A stretch of 64,000 nucleotides of DNA from Pseudomonas alkylphenolica. Its GTDB lineage: Bacteria > Pseudomonadota > Gammaproteobacteria > Pseudomonadales > Pseudomonadaceae. The DNA lies in NCBI RefSeq assembly GCF_000746525.1, contig NZ_CP009048.1, forward strand, positions 904,501 to 968,500. The letters are read 5' to 3'. Positions 44,789-54,773 of this stretch are shown here, piece by piece. The notes beneath the pieces are model-generated. The model was not told the origin of the DNA. It did not search any database and worked only from the letters and a program-made list of their open reading frames with translations. The translations under genes and the position numbers were made by a program. The stretch's first letter is position 1, and each line of letters opens with the position of its first letter.

Positions 44789-44802
44789 AAACCTTTAACA
44801 GC

Positions 44803-44868
44803 ATCGCGGGGCAAGCCCGCTCCCACCGGGTACGCCGCGCTCCTGTGGGAGCGGGCTTGCCCCGCGAT
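44803..44868. repeat. REP pair (class 1) between algL and algI
   Basis: ATCGCGGGGCAAGCCCGCTC and inverted copy inside the alginate operon; may stabilise the upstream mRNA or damp read-through. Confidence 0.95.
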
Positions 44869-44878
44869 GGGAACTACC

Positions 44879-46048
44879 TCATTTCTTCTGTGCGGCCTGC
44901 GGGTCGTAGACCCGGGTCAGGTCACCGCCGAGGCGGAAATTCCTGAATGGCTGCATGTCGTGCTTCTTCTTCAGCGCATCGGCACCGCAGCGGTAAAGGC
45001 TGCACCAGGGTTCGAGCCAGGCGTATTTGCTGTCGACCTTGAGGTCGCCCATGGCTTGTTTCTCGCCGCTCTTGGTCTTGAACGGACTCGGGTCTTTCGC
45101 CCCGGACAGCACCCGCTCACCGAGGCGCTTGAGTGCGTTGTTGTTTTCCGGACGCACATCGACACCATTGGCCTGGGCAAAGCTGGCGATCATCGCCAGC
45201 GGCGGCAGGGCGTAGTTGTGGTAGGCCAGGGCGCGTTGCTTGCGCTTGAGCTCGTTGGGTAGGAAGCCCTGGGCGTCGACCTGGTTGGCGGCCACCCGGT
45301 ACTCCTTCACCGACCAGTTGAACAGGTCGCGGCGGTCGGTCGCCACGGCAGTGGCCATCACGGACCAGGCAGCCCAGTAGGAGTGATTGTTGATCTTTTC
45401 CAGCGGCAGACCGCTCCAGTCCTTGACCACCTGATCGGCCAGACGCGCGAACCATTTTTCGATCAGTTCGGCTTCCTGCTGATGCGCGGCCAAGGGCTGG
45501 GAGTTGGAAAATTTCAAGTGCAGCCACGACGAACTCAGGCTGCCCAGCGCCCATTTGCGCATGGACTTGCCGGTGTGGTTGTAGTCGGTCGACATCAACG
45601 CATCAGCGCGGGCCCAGCTGCTCAACCATTCCAGGGTGCAATCGAGCTGCTGCGGGCGGCCGTCGCGCATGTACTGCATGACCTGTTTGCTGACCCCGCG
45701 CTCAAGCGTGGTGATACTTGCGGTGGAGTCGCGGAAGGCTTTTTCCGAAGCCTTGTTCAAGGTTGCGCGGGCGCTGTCTGAACCTTCGTACTTGCTGCGA
45801 AACTGCAGCTTGCCGGTGTAAGGCTTGGGGATGGCCTCGCACTTGTAGTTGCTGGGGCCGCTCTTGAGCTTTTCGATCCCGGCGTAGTAACCCTGCGGTG
45901 GAACCAGCCCGGCGGCCTGCGCGGCCGGGCCGAACAGCACCAGAGCAAGCGCCAACGCCCGGTAGGAGCGGGCTTGCCCCGCGATGAGGCCGGTACTGCA
46001 ATCGCGGGGCAAGCCCGCTCCCACCGGCAATGTGTTTGATCTATTCAT
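44879..46048 (-). CDS. algL: AlgL: alginate lyase with REP-interrupted signal peptide
   Basis: 389 aa periplasmic lyase (PL5) that clears misplaced alginate. Catalytic region [13 protein letters not shown] (Asn, His), [15 protein letters not shown] and YHNYALPPL are intact. The ATG at 46048 has TTGAGG upstream, 7 bp after algX. Residues about 8-30 are encoded by a complete class 1 REP pair (45961-46025) inserted in frame, giving an elongated n-region before the hydrophobic core ALALALVLF and the AQA cleavage site. No alternative start lies between the REP and the core, so translation must cross it. Confidence 0.96.
   Translation of the reverse strand: MNRSNTLPVGAGLPRDCSTGLIAGQARSYRALALALVLFGPAAQAAGLVPPQGYYAGIEKLKSGPSNYKCEAIPKPYTGKLQFRSKYEGSDSARATLNKASEKAFRDSTASITTLERGVSKQVMQYMRDGRPQQLDCTLEWLSSWARADALMSTDYNHTGKSMRKWALGSLSSSWLHLKFSNSQPLAAHQQEAELIEKWFARLADQVVKDWSGLPLEKINNHSYWAAWSVMATAVATDRRDLFNWSVKEYRVAANQVDAQGFLPNELKRKQRALAYHNYALPPLAMIASFAQANGVDVRPENNNALKRLGERVLSGAKDPSPFKTKSGEKQAMGDLKVDSKYAWLEPWCSLYRCGADALKKKHDMQPFRNFRLGGDLTRVYDPQAAQKK
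45961..46025. repeat. REP pair (class 1) inside algL signal sequence
   Basis: GGTAGGAGCGGGCTTGCCCC facing ATCGCGGGGCAAGCCCGCTC; lies wholly inside the algL reading frame. Confidence 0.95.
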
Positions 46049-46055
46049 GGGTACC

Positions 46056-47456
46056 TCAAGTACGTTTGCACAGCGTCGCTTCGACTTTCTGGGTGCCGCT
46101 CTCCGGGCCCTGGACTTCCACTGCGAGCAAGGTCTGGCTGGCCCAGTCCTCGTCTTCGCGCAGCTGGAAAGCGAAGCGGCCATCGGTGTCGGAGGTTTCC
46201 GGCTTTTCGATTTTCACGTCTTCATGACGGCCGTTCAGGTACCAGAGCGTGGCCTGCAGTACCTTGACCGAGGTGTCTTCGAACTTGAAGTCCAACTGGT
46301 GACGGCCATTGGTCAGGTCCTTGATCACGCCGCCCTTGCCGTTGACCATCAGTTCGTTCTTGCCCGGCTTGAGCGTGGCACTGGCATGCAGCTGTGCCGG
46401 CTTGCCTTCACAGCCGTTGTCGAGCAGGGCGAGCATCTGCCGCCAGATGGTTTCCTGGTCCAGGCGATACAGCGGCGAGAATTCCCAGATGAGGATCTTC
46501 GGCGGGTTGTTCTTGAAGTCGTCGCTGCCCAGGTACTGGATCATCGAGCCTTCCAGACCGCCGCCAGGGAAGGCGACGTTGAGCACGTCGGCACCGATGT
46601 ACTGTTCGAGGAAACCGGAGAAGTTGTAGTTCTTGCCGCTGTGGCTGGTGCCGACCAGGGTGATTTTTGGATTGGCGGAATCGCCGAACAGGTCGTCGCT
46701 GCCACTTTCGCCCTTGGGCTCGGTGACGAACTGGTCCATGTACTGCACCGCGTAACTGGTACCGCACAGTTGCCCGGCGACGTTGTGCAGGGTGCCGGTC
46801 TTGCCCATGCGCCCGGACTTGTGGCTTTCGAACTCGCGCCGTGGGATGTCGGCGAAGGCCGGCATCTTGTGCACGGTGTCGGCGACGATCTTCGCCGCAC
46901 GCTCGGCGCCATAGGGCGTCCAGTGCTGGTCACCACGGAAGTAGAAGTCCTTGCCCTGGTCGGCGGCGGCCAGTTGTTCGTTGGTCAGCGGCGACAGGTC
47001 GGGCACGTTGTAGCCCATCTTGCTGAAGCGGGCGAGCATCGCCTGGTAGTTGCCCAGGGCTTTCTCGTAGTTGAACGCGGCTTTCTCCGCTGGCTTGAGC
47101 ATGTTGCGGTTCACCAGGCCACGGGTCGGCTGGTAGACCACCACCAATTCGATGCCGCGTGCCTTGAAGGCGTCATGCAGCTGCTGCAGGCGCTTGTAGC
47201 CGGCGGGGGTGGTCTGGAACTCGGTGCGCAGATCCTCGCGGGTACGGAACAGCCAGTCACCCTGGGCCTGCACCAGGGTGGTGAAGTTCTGCTGATAGCG
47301 CGTGGTGTAGCGGCTGGCGTCGTGCGCTTCGGGGCACAACTGGCAGCAGGGTTCGGCGCTGAAGGTCGGCGCTTGTACGGTGTCGGCGTGCGCGCTGTTG
47401 CTGATCGCCAGTAAGGCAGCGCTCAGGCCCAGCAGTTTCATCAGATGTGGAGTCAT
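46056..47456 (-). CDS. algX: AlgX: alginate acetyltransferase/secretion complex protein
   Basis: 466 aa periplasmic protein; signal peptide ends SNSAHA. SGNH-like catalytic domain with Asp-His in [12 protein letters not shown] and Ser in [14 protein letters not shown], followed by a carbohydrate-binding module. It performs the final O-acetyl transfer and joins the AlgK-AlgX-AlgG scaffold. 12 bp after algG. Confidence 0.97.
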   Translation of the reverse strand: MTPHLMKLLGLSAALLAISNSAHADTVQAPTFSAEPCCQLCPEAHDASRYTTRYQQNFTTLVQAQGDWLFRTREDLRTEFQTTPAGYKRLQQLHDAFKARGIELVVVYQPTRGLVNRNMLKPAEKAAFNYEKALGNYQAMLARFSKMGYNVPDLSPLTNEQLAAADQGKDFYFRGDQHWTPYGAERAAKIVADTVHKMPAFADIPRREFESHKSGRMGKTGTLHNVAGQLCGTSYAVQYMDQFVTEPKGESGSDDLFGDSANPKITLVGTSHSGKNYNFSGFLEQYIGADVLNVAFPGGGLEGSMIQYLGSDDFKNNPPKILIWEFSPLYRLDQETIWRQMLALLDNGCEGKPAQLHASATLKPGKNELMVNGKGGVIKDLTNGRHQLDFKFEDTSVKVLQATLWYLNGRHEDVKIEKPETSDTDGRFAFQLREDEDWASQTLLAVEVQGPESGTQKVEATLCKRT

Positions 47457-47468
47457 GTCGTGGCTTCC

Positions 47469-49034
47469 TTAATCCGCCATTTCGGTCTGGCGCTCGACCG
47501 GGTCGATCAATACGGCTTTCTGCTGGCGCACCATCAGGTCGAGGATCTCGTCCTGACGCTCACCCAGCACCCCGGAAAAGCTGATGCCGCTAGCTTTGCT
47601 CGGGGCCAGCATCGAGACCCGGTACAGTTCCACGCTCAACGGTGAGTCGATCGACAACGGGCCGCTGCCGTTGGCCGCCAGCTCACCACCGACGACGATC
47701 AGCGAGACCTTGGTGTCGAACGGGTCGAGGGCGATGTCGCGGTCGGTGTCGGAGAGGTCCTTGATGTGCCCGTACACGCCGACCAGGCCGTTGGCCATGG
47801 CGACGTTTTCGTACAGACGGATGTTGACGCTGTTGCGCACGCGAATGCCGTGGCGGCGGTTGTTGATCAGCTTGTTGCCCCAGATCAGGTTGTCGCCGCT
47901 CTCGTACAAGGTGATGCCGTCGGTGTGGTTGCGGTAAATCTCGTTGTAGGCGATCAGGTTGTTGACGCTGTTACGGTCGATCACCACGCCCGAGAGCTTG
48001 TTGTCATAGCTCTTGTTGTTGATGATCCAGCTGTCGTTGACCTCGCGGGAGACGATGATGCCGTGCTTCTTTTTCGTCCCGTACACGGTGTTGCCGGCGA
48101 TGATCAGCCGATGCGAACGGTCGTGCGGGTCGATGCCGTAGACGATGTTGTCGCGGTAGGTGCTGTCCTTGACCACGAAGTCGCTGGTTTCGTAGCAGTA
48201 GAAGCCGTACCACATGTCGCTGAATTCTGACCCGATGATCCAGCCAGTAGGTTCCGCGCGGCCCATCTGCTTGGCCATGTTCGGCGTGTACTGGGAAATG
48301 CTCACCCCGTAGGACTTACTCTTGGCGTAGCCGAAGCTGGCCATCTGGCTGTTGACGATATAAGTCTCGGTGCCGCCCCAGGACAGCAGGAACGGGCGGA
48401 ACTCGTTGGGCGAACGGAACGTCGCCGGGCCGTTGTCCTTCTCGCGCCAGCCGGTCACCTTGGTATCGGTGACGAACAGTTTGCCGTCGTTGACGATGAA
48501 CGAGCCGCCTTCCTGGGACAGGCGCAGTTCCTTGACCTTGGCGTCGATCTCCAGCACGCCCTTGGCACCGACCACGATCGGCAGGCGCGCCAGGTACACG
48601 CCTGGCGAGGTTTCGCTCAGGTACTGCTTGGGCACGCGCTTGCTCAGCTCGGTGAAATCGACATGGCCGTCATCGATGAAGATCGCCTGCGGGATGCCGT
48701 GCTGACGCGCCACCCATTCGGCCATCTTGTTGTCGCCGCCGATGAACTCCTTGAGCGCATTTTCCTGCAGCATGCGCCGCACTGAGACCTTGCCTTTGTG
48801 CGTGCGCTCGATTTTCTTCTGCACGGCTTCTGCGGTATAGCCGGACAGGTCGGGCAGGGTCGGCGGCGGAATCTGCAGCGGTTCGATCGGCGCGCTACTG
48901 ACCGTATAGGTCTTGGCCTGTTGCAGCCCTTTGGCCAGCGGAACCGGCGCCTGACCGTTGGCCAGGGCGATGCTGCTGGCCAGCAGCAGGCTGCCGGCCA
49001 GCAAGCGCTGCAGAGTGTTCGATTGAAGGCTCAT
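47469..49034 (-). CDS. algG: AlgG: mannuronan C5-epimerase
   Basis: 521 aa periplasmic right-handed beta-helix enzyme that converts D-mannuronate to L-guluronate in the polymer. Signal peptide ends IALANG; catalytic DPHD motif in VYGIDPHDRSHRLIIAGN; repeated N-x-x-Y/N-x-I coils (NLIAYNEIYRNHTDGITLYE). 18 bp after algE. Confidence 0.97.
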   Translation of the reverse strand: MSLQSNTLQRLLAGSLLLASSIALANGQAPVPLAKGLQQAKTYTVSSAPIEPLQIPPPTLPDLSGYTAEAVQKKIERTHKGKVSVRRMLQENALKEFIGGDNKMAEWVARQHGIPQAIFIDDGHVDFTELSKRVPKQYLSETSPGVYLARLPIVVGAKGVLEIDAKVKELRLSQEGGSFIVNDGKLFVTDTKVTGWREKDNGPATFRSPNEFRPFLLSWGGTETYIVNSQMASFGYAKSKSYGVSISQYTPNMAKQMGRAEPTGWIIGSEFSDMWYGFYCYETSDFVVKDSTYRDNIVYGIDPHDRSHRLIIAGNTVYGTKKKHGIIVSREVNDSWIINNKSYDNKLSGVVIDRNSVNNLIAYNEIYRNHTDGITLYESGDNLIWGNKLINNRRHGIRVRNSVNIRLYENVAMANGLVGVYGHIKDLSDTDRDIALDPFDTKVSLIVVGGELAANGSGPLSIDSPLSVELYRVSMLAPSKASGISFSGVLGERQDEILDLMVRQQKAVLIDPVERQTEMAD

Positions 49035-49052
49035 ATCAGTGCACTCCAGGCA

Positions 49053-50534
49053 TCAGAAGCGCCAGATCACGTCGACGAAGGCGCGGTGCATGTACGAGTC
49101 GGTGTCCTTGCCATAGGCATCTCCCGGCTTGAACACCCCGGCACGCAAGCGCACCAGCGCCGACGGCTCGTCGACCGACTGGCTCAAGGAGGCGGGCAAC
49201 AGGCCCTGCTTGAAGTACTTGGTGACCACCACGTCCATTTCCTGGCCAAGGTCTTTCTCGCCCTGGATCAGCGGACGGTTGATGCCGTTGTCCTCGACCA
49301 CCGCGTTGATGCCGCTGCTGCCGATGTTCTGGTCGCCATCGACGCGCCAGAATTTGTGGTAGATCAGGCTGGCGTCGTAGTCGTCGCGCAGCTGCCAGGA
49401 GGTGAACAGGGTCGCGGCCTGGAGGTTGCCCAACTCGCCACGGAACGCTTCGCCGAAGCGGTGTACGCGCGAACGGGTGCCGGTGAAGTTGGAGCGGTTG
49501 CTCTCCAGGCCGGTCTGCTCGTAATTGCCCGAACCGTCGCTACCACCACCGCCGCTGCCGCGGGCATAGGCGGCACCGACCTGCCAGTTGGGGTCAAGGC
49601 GCAAGCGGATACCGAGGTCGGTGGCCCAGGCGTTGACGTCGCCGCTCTGCTTGCCGCTGGCAACCTGTTCACCGTTGACCGTGGTGGTGTTGAGGCTGTC
49701 GCGATCGCCGGTCAGCCAGGTCACGCTGCCCCAGTAGTTGACGCGGTTCTGGTTGCGCCAGTTGTAGGCGTCGCTGTTGGCCTCAAGGCCCAGCCAGGTG
49801 AGGTCGCCGGTGCGGGTCTTGTCCAGCGCATCGACGGTTTCGCCGGGGCTTTTCAGGTTGCCGTCGTCGTGGGTGTGGTGGGCGCGCAGGCCGACCCAGT
49901 GCCCAGGCGTCCACTGGGTGGCGACATCGCCGTAGACGTGCAGGCGGTCCTTGTCTTCCGGGGCCAGCTCGGTGAGGTCGGTGCGGTACTCACTGAAGCG
50001 TTCGGCGACGCCGAGGTTGGCGCGTAGCAGGGTGGTGTCGAAGGTCCAGTTCAGCGCTTCGATGTTGGTGTCGCGCCACATGCCGTCGTCGTTGCGCAGG
50101 CGCTGGCGACCGAAACGCAGCTGTTCGCCGGGGTAGGCGGTCAGGCCGCTGTAGCCGACCCAGAATTCACGCATCGCCAGGTAGCTCTTGTCGGCTTCGC
50201 GGCCATCGGCGCTGCTGTTGTCAGATTCGGCTTCATCACCGGACTGGCGCAGGGTGTCGGTCTCGATGATGTCGGTAGCGGCTACCGCCTGGCCCATGGC
50301 GAAGGCGCTCCAGTTGCCGCGCTCGCCATAGACCCAGGGGCGCAGGTCCAGACCCATGCCGTTGACGTCACCGCCGGAGCGGGTGCCGAGGTCGCGGTCG
50401 TCTTCGGACTGGGCGGTGATTTTTACGTCCAGACCGAAGTTCTTTTCAGCGGTCATCGCCGCCAGGGTCGGGCACGACCAGAGCAGGGCGAAGCCAAGGC
50501 CGAGGCCGGCTTTCATCCACGGGTTGAGTGTCAT
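49053..50534 (-). CDS. algE: AlgE: alginate outer-membrane porin
   Basis: 493 aa. Signal peptide ([15 protein letters not shown]), then an 18-strand barrel with alternating aromatic-terminated strands and a C-terminal FVDVIWRF ending in phenylalanine. Exports alginate through the outer membrane together with AlgK. Start overlaps the algK stop by ATGA. Confidence 0.97.
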   Translation of the reverse strand: MTLNPWMKAGLGLGFALLWSCPTLAAMTAEKNFGLDVKITAQSEDDRDLGTRSGGDVNGMGLDLRPWVYGERGNWSAFAMGQAVAATDIIETDTLRQSGDEAESDNSSADGREADKSYLAMREFWVGYSGLTAYPGEQLRFGRQRLRNDDGMWRDTNIEALNWTFDTTLLRANLGVAERFSEYRTDLTELAPEDKDRLHVYGDVATQWTPGHWVGLRAHHTHDDGNLKSPGETVDALDKTRTGDLTWLGLEANSDAYNWRNQNRVNYWGSVTWLTGDRDSLNTTTVNGEQVASGKQSGDVNAWATDLGIRLRLDPNWQVGAAYARGSGGGGSDGSGNYEQTGLESNRSNFTGTRSRVHRFGEAFRGELGNLQAATLFTSWQLRDDYDASLIYHKFWRVDGDQNIGSSGINAVVEDNGINRPLIQGEKDLGQEMDVVVTKYFKQGLLPASLSQSVDEPSALVRLRAGVFKPGDAYGKDTDSYMHRAFVDVIWRF

Positions 50535-52003
50535 AGGGAGTCCTCGCCTTCTACGGGTTGTTGCACAGCCTGCAAAGCCAGGGCACCTGCGCCCTGGCCA
50601 ATGGCGCCACGGGCCTGGCGCTCTTGCTGCAACAGGCGCTCGGCCTGGGCCTTCTGCGCTGGAGTGAGTTGCTGGTCGAGCTGGGCGGCCAGCTCACGCG
50701 ATTGGTCGCTGGGGTTGGCTTGTGCCAGTTGGCTGAAGACCCAGGCGTTGACCAGGTCCTGGCGGATGCCATGGCCTTCGCTGAACAACTGGGCCAGGGC
50801 ATAGTCGGCGCTGAGCTGGCCGCCGCGGGCGGCGCTGAGCAGGTGGTCGACGGCTTTCTGCGGATCGACGTTGCCCAGGTAACCACGGCGATAGAGCTGG
50901 CCGAGGTAGTAATGGGCACTCACTTCACCGGCATTGGCGGCGCTGAGCAGATGGGTTTCAGCCTGCTGTGCATCAGCGGGAACGGTCTTGCCTTCGTAGT
51001 ACAGGCGACCGAGCAACAGTTCTGCGCGAGGCTGTTCAGCGGCGCGGCCCTTGTCGATGTACGCCATCAGCTTGTCGGTGTCACCCAGCTCGGGGAAGTC
51101 ATAGAGCAGTTGCGCGAGGCTGACCCAGGAACCCGGATTGACCGGCGCGACCTGCTCCAGCAAGGCTTGCGCGGTTTTTTCGTCGGTCTGGCCCAGGCTG
51201 CGGTCAGCCAGTACGCGGGCCGTGCTGTCGACCCGCGTGGCCGGAATCGCACCGCGCTGGTAAGCGCTTTTCAGCTGTTCGAGCAGCGCGGCTTGTTGAT
51301 CAGCCTGGCCGCGTTTCTGGTATACGGTGGCCAGCTCGACGTAGCAGATGTCGGTGGTCGTCAGTGCGGCTTTGCAGATTCGCTCGACCTCGGCCAGGTG
51401 CTGGTCATAGGTGTTCTGAGTGCGGTACAGCAGAATCTGGGCCAGGCCCGCTTCCGGGTAACCAGCGGCGCGCCATTGATCGATCTGCTGTTGCGCATGG
51501 GTGCTGGGGAAACTCTGCGGGTATTGCAGGTAGAGCATCGCCAGCGGGATCAGGGTGTTGCCTTCGCCATTGGCGAAGGCTTTCTTGAGCAGGGTTTCGG
51601 CTTCCTGGCGCTCAGCGTCAGAAGCATCCGGTTTGGCGGCCAGCAGACGGCCAAGGCGAGCCTGGGCACGTGGCGAGATATCGGCGGCGGCGCGGTAGGT
51701 CGCTTCGGCTTGCTTGAGCTTGGCCGGGTCGCGGGTTTCCATCTGGATATCGGCCAGACCGACCTGGGCTTCGCTGTAACCGAGGTCGGCCAGTTGCCGG
51801 TAGTTCTGTTCGGCCAGGGCGGTGTCGCCGCGCTTGAGCGCTTCGTTGGCCAGGCGCTGGTCGGGCAGACCGGCGCAACCAGCCAGGCTGATGACCAGGG
51901 TCAGGCACAGGTGGGAGCGGGCTTGCCCCGCGATGAAGTCAGTAAAGCGTCTACGGTTATCGCGGGGCAAGCCCGCTCCCACAGGGTAATTGGCAAGATT
52001 CAT
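50531..52003 (-). CDS. algK: AlgK: outer-membrane TPR lipoprotein with REP-interrupted signal peptide
   Basis: 490 aa. Sel1/TPR-like repeats ([41 protein letters not shown]) form the scaffold that helps AlgE into the outer membrane. The lipobox is ISLAGC. ATG at 52003 has AAGAGGA at about 8 nt. Between residues 7 and 31 the sequence is encoded by a whole class 1 REP pair (51911-51982); removing it leaves an ordinary short lipoprotein signal. No ATG or GTG lies between REP and lipobox, so the repeat is translated. Confidence 0.95.
   Translation of the reverse strand: MNLANYPVGAGLPRDNRRRFTDFIAGQARSHLCLTLVISLAGCAGLPDQRLANEALKRGDTALAEQNYRQLADLGYSEAQVGLADIQMETRDPAKLKQAEATYRAAADISPRAQARLGRLLAAKPDASDAERQEAETLLKKAFANGEGNTLIPLAMLYLQYPQSFPSTHAQQQIDQWRAAGYPEAGLAQILLYRTQNTYDQHLAEVERICKAALTTTDICYVELATVYQKRGQADQQAALLEQLKSAYQRGAIPATRVDSTARVLADRSLGQTDEKTAQALLEQVAPVNPGSWVSLAQLLYDFPELGDTDKLMAYIDKGRAAEQPRAELLLGRLYYEGKTVPADAQQAETHLLSAANAGEVSAHYYLGQLYRRGYLGNVDPQKAVDHLLSAARGGQLSADYALAQLFSEGHGIRQDLVNAWVFSQLAQANPSDQSRELAAQLDQQLTPAQKAQAERLLQQERQARGAIGQGAGALALQAVQQPVEGEDSL
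51911..51982. repeat. REP pair (class 1) inside algK signal sequence
   Basis: GTGGGAGCGGGCTTGCCCCG and inverted copy, 72 bp (24 codons), wholly inside the algK reading frame. Confidence 0.95.
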
Positions 52004-52015
52004 GGGCAGATCCTC

Positions 52016-53182
52016 TTAAAGCCCACGGGCCATGGCTTTGTCGATCAGCCAGTCCAGCGACGGGCCACGGTTGCTGTCCACCGCCACCGGGCGGCCAGCC
52101 AGTTCGCTGGGCAGTGCGCCTTCGGGTTTGATCTGCACGCGAATGTCCGAAGACAGGTCTTCGCTGTTCAGGCTGGTGCTGCTGACGATCTGGCCTGTGC
52201 GCCATTGGTCTTCGCCAGCGATCTGGAAGTTGACCCGGGTACCCGGCTGGACGTCGTCGAACTGGCGATAACTGAAGCGCGCCTCGACGTTCGGATTAAC
52301 CGTGCGCGGAATCAGCTGGAAGATCACCTGGCCTTTGCTCGCGTACTGGCCGTCATCCACCAGTTGGCGGGCGACTACGCAATCGCAAGGGCTGGTCAGG
52401 GTGCCGCTCATCTGTTTGCCGAACAGCTCTTCGACCTTGCTCGGTTCAAGCTGCTGGTCGTCCAGGTGGCCCTTGAGCATGTCCAGCATGCTGGTGCTGA
52501 ACGAAGCCAGCGGCGCACCTTTGACGATCTGCCCACCACTCTCGACCAGGCCTTGCACGGTGCCGTCGCGAGGCATGGTGACGTTGGTGGTTGGCACGCT
52601 GACCACACCGGCCTGGGCATGGCTGACGAAGTACAGGCCGTACACCGACTTGGCGATGAAGCCGAACGCCGCCACGCCAACCACAAACACGCCGAGGCTG
52701 AAGGTCACTGCGCGCAGGCGGCTGAAGGCGCTCATGCCGCCGTTGGCATCTTTGTGTTTGCGCGCCTTGGTGAAATTGTCGCGTTGCAGGGTACTGAGCA
52801 CATCGCCAGCGGTGATCAGCTCGCCCGACAAGTGCGAAGTGATGATGTGGCGCAGGGTGGCGATGTCGCGCGGCTCAAGGTTCTGGAACTGCACGCCAGT
52901 ACGGCCGCTGGACGGGTCGAAGGAGCGCACCTGGAACTCGATGTCCATGGCCAGGCCGAGCTTGTCGACGGTGAACTGCAAGCGCCCGCGTGACACCTCG
53001 CCGACTTTCAACGGCTGCTTGGCATGGAAGCTCAAGCCCCCGGCGGACAGGTCGTCGATCTTCACTTCCAGGGTTTCGCGGCTGCTGCCCAGGTAACGCA
53101 ACTTGGCCGGGATACGCACCCGGGCGTGCTGGCGCTGGGCTTCGGACTCATGCACGACATTGACGTTCACGGCGGTATTCAT
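52016..53182 (-). CDS. alg44: Alg44: PilZ co-polymerase
   Basis: 388 aa. N-terminal PilZ domain with the c-di-GMP motifs RQHARVR and DDLSAGGLSF; one membrane helix (VTFSLGVFVVGVAAFGFIA) and a periplasmic HlyD-like domain (TMPRDGTVQGLVESGGQIVKGAPL). It activates Alg8 when c-di-GMP binds and reaches toward AlgK/AlgX. Start at 53182 matches family length (389 in P. aeruginosa). Confidence 0.97.
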   Translation of the reverse strand: MNTAVNVNVVHESEAQRQHARVRIPAKLRYLGSSRETLEVKIDDLSAGGLSFHAKQPLKVGEVSRGRLQFTVDKLGLAMDIEFQVRSFDPSSGRTGVQFQNLEPRDIATLRHIITSHLSGELITAGDVLSTLQRDNFTKARKHKDANGGMSAFSRLRAVTFSLGVFVVGVAAFGFIAKSVYGLYFVSHAQAGVVSVPTTNVTMPRDGTVQGLVESGGQIVKGAPLASFSTSMLDMLKGHLDDQQLEPSKVEELFGKQMSGTLTSPCDCVVARQLVDDGQYASKGQVIFQLIPRTVNPNVEARFSYRQFDDVQPGTRVNFQIAGEDQWRTGQIVSSTSLNSEDLSSDIRVQIKPEGALPSELAGRPVAVDSNRGPSLDWLIDKAMARGL

Positions 53183-53219
53183 GGCGATTTGTTCCTGTTT
53201 AATCCAATCGGTTTCCGGC

Positions 53220-54710
53220 TCACACGACCATGAACAGCACAGCAATGAAGATGCTGGCCGCCGAGAAGGTCATGGTCCGGGAGGACCAGGTGTTGAACCA
53301 TTGTTGAAAGCTGGCGAGGTCGCGTTTGAGGGCAGTCGGCTGGCGCGTCCAGGACTGCTTGTCGAGGCGGAAGAACACGTAGATCTTCATGATCGCGCCG
53401 ACGATCTGGTTGTAATAAAGGATCAGTGGGTAGGCCGGGCCGATGTTGTGGCCCGAGCACAGCAGCATGAACGTCAGGATCAGGCGGGTGATGCCGATCC
53501 ACAGCAGGTACACCAGGAGGAACGCCGGGCCGAATTTCAGGCTGGCAATCAGCGCAACGGTCAGGCCAAGCAAACTGGTCCACATCGACACGCGCTGGTC
53601 GAACAGCACCACGCTGGTGAACAGCCCCAGACGGCGGATACCCAGGCCCAGGGCCCGCGAGTTCTGGCGCAGGTTGTTGCCGTACCAGCGGTACATCAGT
53701 TTGCGGCTGGCCTTGATGAAACTTTTTTCCGGCGGGTGCTCGACCGTGTTGATCGCCGCGTCCGGCACGTAGAAGGTGTCGTAGCCCAGGCGCATGAGGC
53801 TGAACCAGCTGGACTTGTCGTCACCGGTGAGGAACTTGAAACGGCCAAGACGCCAGTGCTGCAGCGAGTCGTTTTCGACGTCGGCGATGAATTCGGGGTT
53901 GGTCACTACCGCGGCGCGGAACACCGACATGCGCCCGGTCATGGTCAGCACGCGCTTGGACAGGGCCATCGAACACATGTTGATGTGGCGCTGGGCGAAG
54001 CGCAGCTTGTGCCACTCGCTCATGATGTAGCCGCCGCGCACTTCGCAGAATTCGTTGGTGGTCAGGCCGCCGACATTGCCGAACAACTTGAACCACGGCA
54101 CGGTCTTGCGCACTACGCCTTCACCGAGCACGGTATCGCCGTCGATCACCGCAACCACGGCATTCTGGTCCGGCAGGTGGCGGGAGATGGCACGAAAGCC
54201 GTAAGCCAGGCCGTCACGCTTGCCGGTCCCGGCGATACGCACGAAGTCCAGGGTGACACGGTCTGGCGGATTGAATTTTTCCCAGAGGCTCTTCACCAGC
54301 AGCTCGTCGGACATTTCCACCAGCGAGCAGACCACCGTGGTCGGGTAGCCGCAGTCGATCGCCTCGCGGATCACTGAGCTGTAGACCTGGGCGGTGGTCA
54401 GCGCGTCGATGCGAAAGCTGGTGACCATCAGGTAGACATGCGACGGGGCAGCGGCGCTGCCGAGCTTGCGCACCTTGCGCCGCAGCAGCGGATAGACCAC
54501 ATAGAGAAACAGCATGCCGCGCACAAAGTGCGTGGCACCCATGGAATAGCGCCAGATACCGACGGCACCGACGAGGAAAATGAAGTCCTTCGAGTCGGGG
54601 TCGAAAATGGAGTTGGGCAAGGCCAGGGCGATCAACATGAGCAGGCTCACGTAGAACAGCCAACCGGCGACCTGTAGCAGGCCGTGCTTGAGCCTTTGCA
54701 TGTTCTGCAT
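53220..54710 (-). CDS. alg8: Alg8: alginate polymerase glycosyltransferase
   Basis: 496 aa inner-membrane family 2 glycosyltransferase polymerising mannuronate from GDP-mannuronate. Two N-terminal helices, GT core with [14 protein letters not shown] (metal-binding DGD) and [23 protein letters not shown], then C-terminal membrane helices. Start at 54710 (or ATG 54701, three codons later). It lies 63 bp after algD. Confidence 0.97.
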   Translation of the reverse strand: MQNMQRLKHGLLQVAGWLFYVSLLMLIALALPNSIFDPDSKDFIFLVGAVGIWRYSMGATHFVRGMLFLYVVYPLLRRKVRKLGSAAAPSHVYLMVTSFRIDALTTAQVYSSVIREAIDCGYPTTVVCSLVEMSDELLVKSLWEKFNPPDRVTLDFVRIAGTGKRDGLAYGFRAISRHLPDQNAVVAVIDGDTVLGEGVVRKTVPWFKLFGNVGGLTTNEFCEVRGGYIMSEWHKLRFAQRHINMCSMALSKRVLTMTGRMSVFRAAVVTNPEFIADVENDSLQHWRLGRFKFLTGDDKSSWFSLMRLGYDTFYVPDAAINTVEHPPEKSFIKASRKLMYRWYGNNLRQNSRALGLGIRRLGLFTSVVLFDQRVSMWTSLLGLTVALIASLKFGPAFLLVYLLWIGITRLILTFMLLCSGHNIGPAYPLILYYNQIVGAIMKIYVFFRLDKQSWTRQPTALKRDLASFQQWFNTWSSRTMTFSAASIFIAVLFMVV

Positions 54711-54773
54711 CCGTATCCAGTGAGGAGAGTAGGGTGGTGCGCAAGGCCCGAAGGCCCCGCGCAACCTGCCGGG

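Noticed and set aside
50558..52993. 811-codon open frame on the plus strand across algK and alg44
   Set aside because: Antisense shadow spanning two real genes; no start signals or domains.
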